Below, piece by piece: positions 60,014-64,000 of a stretch of DNA of 64,000 bases. Origin of the DNA: CAMAVH01 sp964628235 (GTDB lineage Bacteria > Pseudomonadota > Alphaproteobacteria > SMXQ01); contig CAZVLU010000011.1 of NCBI GenBank assembly GCA_964628235.1, forward strand, positions 15,565 to 79,564. The letters are read 5' to 3'. A program made the translations under genes and the position numbers. The notes beneath the pieces are model-generated. The model was not told where the DNA came from. It made no database searches and worked only from the letters and a program-made list of their open reading frames with translations. Within the stretch, counting starts at the first letter, position 1, and each line of letters begins with the position of its first letter.

Positions 60014-60885
60014 TAATCCAACGGCCGGTAAGGTTCGGCCTTCTTGCTGGTTTTCAGCAAGTAGTCGGCCATCTCGCCGCGCGTCGGCTGCCAAATCTCG
60101 TCGCCGAACTGGTGGATGTAATGCATCATTTTTTCATAGGCCATGGCGAAATTCGGCCGGCCGCTCAACTCGGCATGGACGATGACGTCGACCAGGCCGG
60201 GACGGCCGCGCAAGGCCTCCTGGCGGATATAGTCGAAGGATTCTTTGAAGCTGTTGAAGTAATTTTCCGCCGTGCCGGCGCCGCCGGACCAAGCGCGCCA
60301 ATCGTTGGCATAATTCAGCTTCGGGATGCAGACGATTTTCTTGCCCTTGACGCTGGCGACATAGGGCACATCGTCGTCGAACACGTCGCCAAACCACTTG
60401 AAGCCTTCCTCGGCAAGGATGCCCAGCGTCTCTGGCGTGTGCAGGTTGCCGGGGCCGGCCCAGCCGATCGGGCGCTTGCCAGTGCAGTCCTTGATGACTT
60501 TGACGCATTCGCGGATTTCGGCGCGCTGTTCGTCAGGCGTCAAATCGGTGATGTGATGGTCGTTGGTCATGCCGTGGCAACAAATCTCATGGCCGTCTTC
60601 GAACATCGCCTTGATGCTTTCGGGCCATTTTTCGACTGTCAGGCCGTTGGGGCCGATGATCGCCTTGATCTTGTTGCGCTGGAAAATCTCGCGCAGACGC
60701 CAGATGCCGACGGCGCCGCCGTAATTGGCGTGCGACAAAGAGGCTAAATTTACCGGTATCTTGCTGGTCTTCTTGAAGCGGCCGCTGTTGCGGAAGGCTT
60801 CGTAAGCGACGCGGAACGTCACGCAAACGAGCTCGCCGCCCGGCCATGTCAATGTGGTCTTCGGCCATTGGACGCCGCGATGCAT
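60013..60885 (-). CDS. Polysaccharide deacetylase-family protein (PuuE-like, altered active site)
   Basis: A 290-aa NodB-fold protein of the group that includes metal-independent allantoinase PuuE and formamidase-like enzymes rather than sugar deacetylases. The first CE4 motif (TFDD) is replaced by VTFRVAYEAF, so the usual catalytic aspartate is missing, while HGMTNDHHITDLTPDEQ retains the histidine cluster and GWAGPGNLHTPETLGIL resembles the PuuE motif. AGGGGAG lies eight bases before the ATG. It leads an operon with an SDR and a hydrolase, diverging from the binding-protein gene at 61065. A hydrolase of a cyclic amide or formyl group is more likely than polysaccharide work. Confidence 0.82.
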   Translation of the reverse strand: MHRGVQWPKTTLTWPGGELVCVTFRVAYEAFRNSGRFKKTSKIPVNLASLSHANYGGAVGIWRLREIFQRNKIKAIIGPNGLTVEKWPESIKAMFEDGHEICCHGMTNDHHITDLTPDEQRAEIRECVKVIKDCTGKRPIGWAGPGNLHTPETLGILAEEGFKWFGDVFDDDVPYVASVKGKKIVCIPKLNYANDWRAWSGGAGTAENYFNSFKESFDYIRQEALRGRPGLVDVIVHAELSGRPNFAMAYEKMMHYIHQFGDEIWQPTRGEMADYLLKTSKKAEPYRPLD

Positions 60886-60903
60886 GAACTATCTCCCCTT
60901 AAT

Positions 60904-60953
60904 CACGATCGTGTTCGATTTCGCACGGCATCCGATCTTCGCGCTGAGCGAAG
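60904..60953. promoter_or_regulatory. Palindromes in the divergent control region
   Basis: CACGATCGTG (60904-60913) is a perfect 10-bp palindrome, and CTTCGC/GCGAAG (60937-60953) a 6-bp dyad with a 5-base loop, in the 179-base gap between the deacetylase operon and the binding-protein gene. Candidate regulator sites. Confidence 0.4.
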
Positions 60954-61064
60954 TCTGACAGTTTCCATTCGCCGAACTTACCGCTATCATCCTGCAAGCA
61001 CAGTCCTTTTCAACTGGAATCCATCGTATCTGGTGAAGCGGACAGAAGGATCAGGGGGTATTTC

Positions 61065-62171
61065 ATGCTTCGCATCGTTCTTTCCGCAATTGTCGCCTTC
61101 GCTGCCACAACGGTTTCGCTCTCCGAAGCGATCGCGCAATCGACGCGCGCGCCGACCGCCGCTGAAAAACTCTACGCCGAATTGAACGCCTTGCCTGCTG
61201 CCGAGCGCCAGAAGCGCATCGAAGACGGCGCGCGCAAAGAGGGCAAACTCAACTTCATCCACACCTGGCGCGGATCGCTGGCACGCAACCATCTCCGCCT
61301 GTTCGAGAAGCGCTATCCGTTCCTCAAGATCGAGATGGTCGATATCGGCTCGCAAGACGCCGCCGAGCGCCTCGTCGCCGAATCGACCGTCGGCCGCCAC
61401 CTGACCGACACCGTCAGCCTCGCCGTCGCCGACATGAACGAGATTCTCGCCAAGGACTACTCAGCGCATTACGCGACTCCGGCCAGCGGACTGATCTACG
61501 ACCGCTACAAGAGCTTCCTCGACCCGCAGAACCGCTGGCTGCCGTTCTATTGGACTGAGCATGGCATGTCGTACAACCCGACGATGATCGCGGCCGCCGA
61601 CGCGCCGAAGGATTGGATGGACCTGTGCAAACCGGTCTTCAAGGGCCAGGTGTCGTTTGATCCGTTCGAGGTCCGCTTCCTCGCCGGCTTGTGGAACGTC
61701 ATGGGCGAGCAGAAACTCGCCGAATGGCTGAAATGCATCGGCGAGAACAAGCCGATCATCCAACGCGGCCACACCCAGCGGCTCAACCTGATGATCGCCG
61801 GCGACCACGCCGCCCAAGGCGACAACTACATGTACCAAGGCGTGCAGATGAAGCTGAAAAACCCCAACATCGCATTCGCTCCGGTATGGAGCGCCACGAT
61901 GCCCGCGACCATCGGCGCCATGATCATCAACCCCAACACGCCGAACCCCTATGCCTCGGCCCTGCTGGTCGATTGGGTGCTGTCGGAAGAGAGCCAGAAA
62001 TACACTGCCGAGCAGTTTCGCGGCCCGGTGGCCTACAAGCACCCATACATCCCCGAAGACGCCAAGATCATCAGCTTCGCCACAGTCGATGACGCCACCG
62101 CCGACAAGCTGGCGAAGATGTGGGACCAATATATCATCGGCAACGCGACGGAACGCGGCGGCACGCCCTAA
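61065..62171 (+). CDS. ABC transporter periplasmic binding protein (iron(III)/spermidine-type fold)
   Basis: A 368-aa exported solute-binding protein. The signal peptide (1 to about 25) ends at SEAIAQS. The mature part resembles the SBP_bac_6/AfuA group (GKLNFIHTWRGSLARNHLRLFEKRYPFLKIEM, then WMDLCKPVFKGQVSFDPFEVRF and IGAMIINPNTPNPYASALLVDWVLS). AGGGGG precedes the ATG. No ABC permease or ATPase genes follow; the next gene is a sensor kinase, so it could work with distant partners or feed a sensory system. It diverges from the deacetylase-SDR-hydrolase operon and may bring in its substrate. Confidence 0.88.
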   Translation: MLRIVLSAIVAFAATTVSLSEAIAQSTRAPTAAEKLYAELNALPAAERQKRIEDGARKEGKLNFIHTWRGSLARNHLRLFEKRYPFLKIEMVDIGSQDAAERLVAESTVGRHLTDTVSLAVADMNEILAKDYSAHYATPASGLIYDRYKSFLDPQNRWLPFYWTEHGMSYNPTMIAAADAPKDWMDLCKPVFKGQVSFDPFEVRFLAGLWNVMGEQKLAEWLKCIGENKPIIQRGHTQRLNLMIAGDHAAQGDNYMYQGVQMKLKNPNIAFAPVWSATMPATIGAMIINPNTPNPYASALLVDWVLSEESQKYTAEQFRGPVAYKHPYIPEDAKIISFATVDDATADKLAKMWDQYIIGNATERGGTP

Positions 62172-62204
62172 GCGACATCGCCCCTTCGTCGCAGGTCCTC
62201 CCCC

Positions 62205-64000
62205 ATGATCGCAGCGTCCATCGCCCCTAAGCGGCCCCGCCTAGGCCTGAACGGCTTGTTCGGCCTGAATGTGGCTTTGGTCGCATTGTTGATCGCCGTC
62301 GTCGGCGGCGTCATCTGGCTCGAACGGGCTCAAACCATTGGGCAAGCCGAGCGAAATGTCCGCAATCTGACCGATGTGCTCGCCGCGCACACGCGCGAGA
62401 ATTTCAGATCGATCGACCAGGCGCTGCTCGCGATCAGCGAACGTCTGAACATCGATCGATTGCCCCAAGACGACCAGGTCGAAACCGCTTATCAGGTATT
62501 GTTCGATGCGGCCCGCACCGCCCCGAACGGCGTGCTCACCTATTTCCTGCTCGGCGAAGATGGCCGATTGCTGAATTCCTCGCGCACGCCGCAACGAGAA
62601 CTGACCGACCTTTCCGACCGCGACATCTACCTCGCGCAACGTCAAAGCTCGGCGCCGGAACTTTTCGTCGGCGCGACGGTGCTGGGCCGCGTCGGCTTCG
62701 CCGCCGGGCGCTGGATTTTCAATGTGAGCCGGCCGCTCACCAAGTCGGACGGCAGTTTCGCCGGTGTCGTCGCGGCCGCTGTCGCCGTGGATCAATTGAC
62801 CGTGCTCTACGACTCGCTGAATGTCGGCGAGAACGGGCTCGTCACCCTCTTCCATCGCAGCGGGATGGTGCTGGCGCGCTCGCCGGCCGACCCGCGCGCC
62901 ATCGGGCAGAATCTCGGCCAAGGCCCGATGTTCCGGGAAGGCATTTCCCGCGCCGAAGCCGGGACGATGATCGCCACTTCGTCAGCCGACCAGACCACGC
63001 GAATTCTCGGTTTTCGAGTCGTGAAAGACATGCCGCTCGCGGTCGTCGTGGGACTTTCATTCGAAAAAGAACTCGCCGCTTGGCGGCGCTACGCGATGAT
63101 CGCCGGCGGCGTGACGCTTATTGTCGCAGCGCTCGTTCTGCTGTTCCTCAGTTTCATGCAGCGACGCCTGCGCCAATCGGAGCGCGATGAGAGCCGCTTC
63201 ATCGAAGCCGAATTGCGCCGCAAGGATGAACTGGAAAACTACAGTCGTCAGCTTCTCAAAGCCCAAGAACTCGCCCATATGGGCAGTTGGCGGCATGAAG
63301 TCGGCTCGCCGACCGTCACTGTCTCGCCGATGCTGCAGCGCATCGCCGGTCGGCAAGAGACGGGAGTCGACAGCCTAGATGAAGCCATCGCTCTCGTGCA
63401 TCCCGAAGATCGCGAGCGCCATTTCGCGACTCAGCAGGCGGCGATCAACAGCGGGGAGCCGCAGCAGATCGAGTATCGCATCCAGCGCCATGACGGCACG
63501 ATCCGCCATCTATGGAGCGAATTGCAATGCGAGCGCGGCGACGATGGCAAGCCTCTTGCCATTTTTGGCATTGTGCAGGACATCACCGAGCGCAAAAACA
63601 CCGAGGAGCAGCTTCGCCAATCGCAAAAGATGGAGACTATCGGCCATCTCACCGGCGGCGTCGCGCACGACTTCAACAACCTGTTGATGGTGGTCATGGG
63701 CAATTTGGATCTTTTGCTCGACCGCCTGCAGAAAGACCCCGATTCGGCGAGCATCGTCAATTCCGCCATTTCGGCAGCCGAGCGTGGCGCTTCGATGACC
63801 CGGCAACTGCTCGCTTATGCGCGTCGTCAGCCTCTCGCTCCCAAGGAACTCGACATCAACAGCGCCATCCAAAGCATTTCGCGCATGCTGCGCCGCACCC
63901 TCGGCGAACAGGTCGAGATCGAGACGATTCTCGGCGGCGGCCTCTGGCACGCGCTCGCCGACGCCGCCCAGGTCGAGAACGCGATCCTCAATTTGGCGAT
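62205..64000 (+). CDS. Sensor histidine kinase, 3' end beyond the window
   Basis: An uninterrupted reading frame of at least 598 codons from the ATG at 62205 to the end of the window. Residues 20-40 are a membrane helix, about 45-290 form a periplasmic double-CACHE-like sensor (ENFRSIDQALLAISERL, LSDRDIYLAQRQ, PLTKSDGSFAGVVAAAV), a second helix lies at about 296-318, then a PAS domain (about 355-465, ending IVQDITERK) and the HisKA phosphoacceptor His488 in HLTGGVAHDFNNLL. The ATPase domain is cut off; this HisKA type often continues into a receiver domain. It follows the binding-protein gene by 33 bases. Confidence 0.9.
   Translation, partial: MIAASIAPKRPRLGLNGLFGLNVALVALLIAVVGGVIWLERAQTIGQAERNVRNLTDVLAAHTRENFRSIDQALLAISERLNIDRLPQDDQVETAYQVLFDAARTAPNGVLTYFLLGEDGRLLNSSRTPQRELTDLSDRDIYLAQRQSSAPELFVGATVLGRVGFAAGRWIFNVSRPLTKSDGSFAGVVAAAVAVDQLTVLYDSLNVGENGLVTLFHRSGMVLARSPADPRAIGQNLGQGPMFREGISRAEAGTMIATSSADQTTRILGFRVVKDMPLAVVVGLSFEKELAAWRRYAMIAGGVTLIVAALVLLFLSFMQRRLRQSERDESRFIEAELRRKDELENYSRQLLKAQELAHMGSWRHEVGSPTVTVSPMLQRIAGRQETGVDSLDEAIALVHPEDRERHFATQQAAINSGEPQQIEYRIQRHDGTIRHLWSELQCERGDDGKPLAIFGIVQDITERKNTEEQLRQSQKMETIGHLTGGVAHDFNNLLMVVMGNLDLLLDRLQKDPDSASIVNSAISAAERGASMTRQLLAYARRQPLAPKELDINSAIQSISRMLRRTLGEQVEIETILGGGLWHALADAAQVENAILNLA

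Overview
The window is GC-rich, densely coded DNA from a bacterium, most likely an alphaproteobacterium of the Rhizobiales/Bradyrhizobium type. The reasons are the high-GC codon use throughout, several TctC/Bug periplasmic receptors, CoxMSL-type molybdenum hydroxylases, a GH17 membrane protein of the NdvC kind, and alphaproteobacterial intergenic repeats. I see no rRNA, tRNA, CRISPR array, insertion sequence or prophage. Both edges cut genes: the 5' end lies inside an ornithine cyclodeaminase homologue and the 3' end inside a sensor histidine kinase.

The content is mainly catabolic. 1-9245: two tandem ornithine cyclodeaminase-family genes, nhaA, a fused TctA-TctB permease, a UbiX prenyltransferase, a Bug receptor and a divergent LysR gene. 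9277-14378: a palindromic operator, a Rieske protein, a Lys/Ala-rich small protein, an amidohydrolase, a paired YraQ-type permease and a UbiD decarboxylase. 14843-19717: three more Bug receptors, one behind a structured leader with a terminator, and a second LysR gene. 19987-28801: a cluster, all on the + strand, encoding a haem-oxygenase-like diiron protein, two bicupins, an EutA-type reactivase, two related MFS transporters and a protein like 4,5-dihydroxyphthalate decarboxylase. I regard this as the best candidate for an undescribed system. 28940-32654: a CoxM-S-L molybdenum hydroxylase.

32678-34833 is a small accessory patch with a palindromic repeat, a TumE/TumA toxin-antitoxin pair with twin operators, a VOC protein and an AT-richer DUF3800 gene. 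43329-34940 (reading on the - strand) is a closely packed gene train: pyrC, a TcuA-like flavoprotein, amidase, coxG, pyrD, a second decarboxylase-like protein, etfB and etfA, ending at a strong terminator. 43629-52182 holds an XRE regulator, a second UbiD, a Bug receptor with an internal deletion, a third decarboxylase-like protein and a second CoxM-S-L set. 52368-64000 holds corA, rlmJ, a GH17 protein, two tandem small secreted paralogues, an operon of polysaccharide deacetylase, SDR and alpha/beta hydrolase, an ABC-type binding protein and the truncated kinase.

Inferred overall logic: Bug receptors with TctAB, MFS carriers and an ABC binding protein bring in organic acids. Molybdenum hydroxylases, the Rieske protein, the diiron protein and the cupins oxidise them; UbiD/UbiX and the decarboxylase-like proteins remove carboxyl groups; amidase and hydrolases open or trim them; TcuA and ETF carry electrons away. 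The substrates cannot be read from the sequence.
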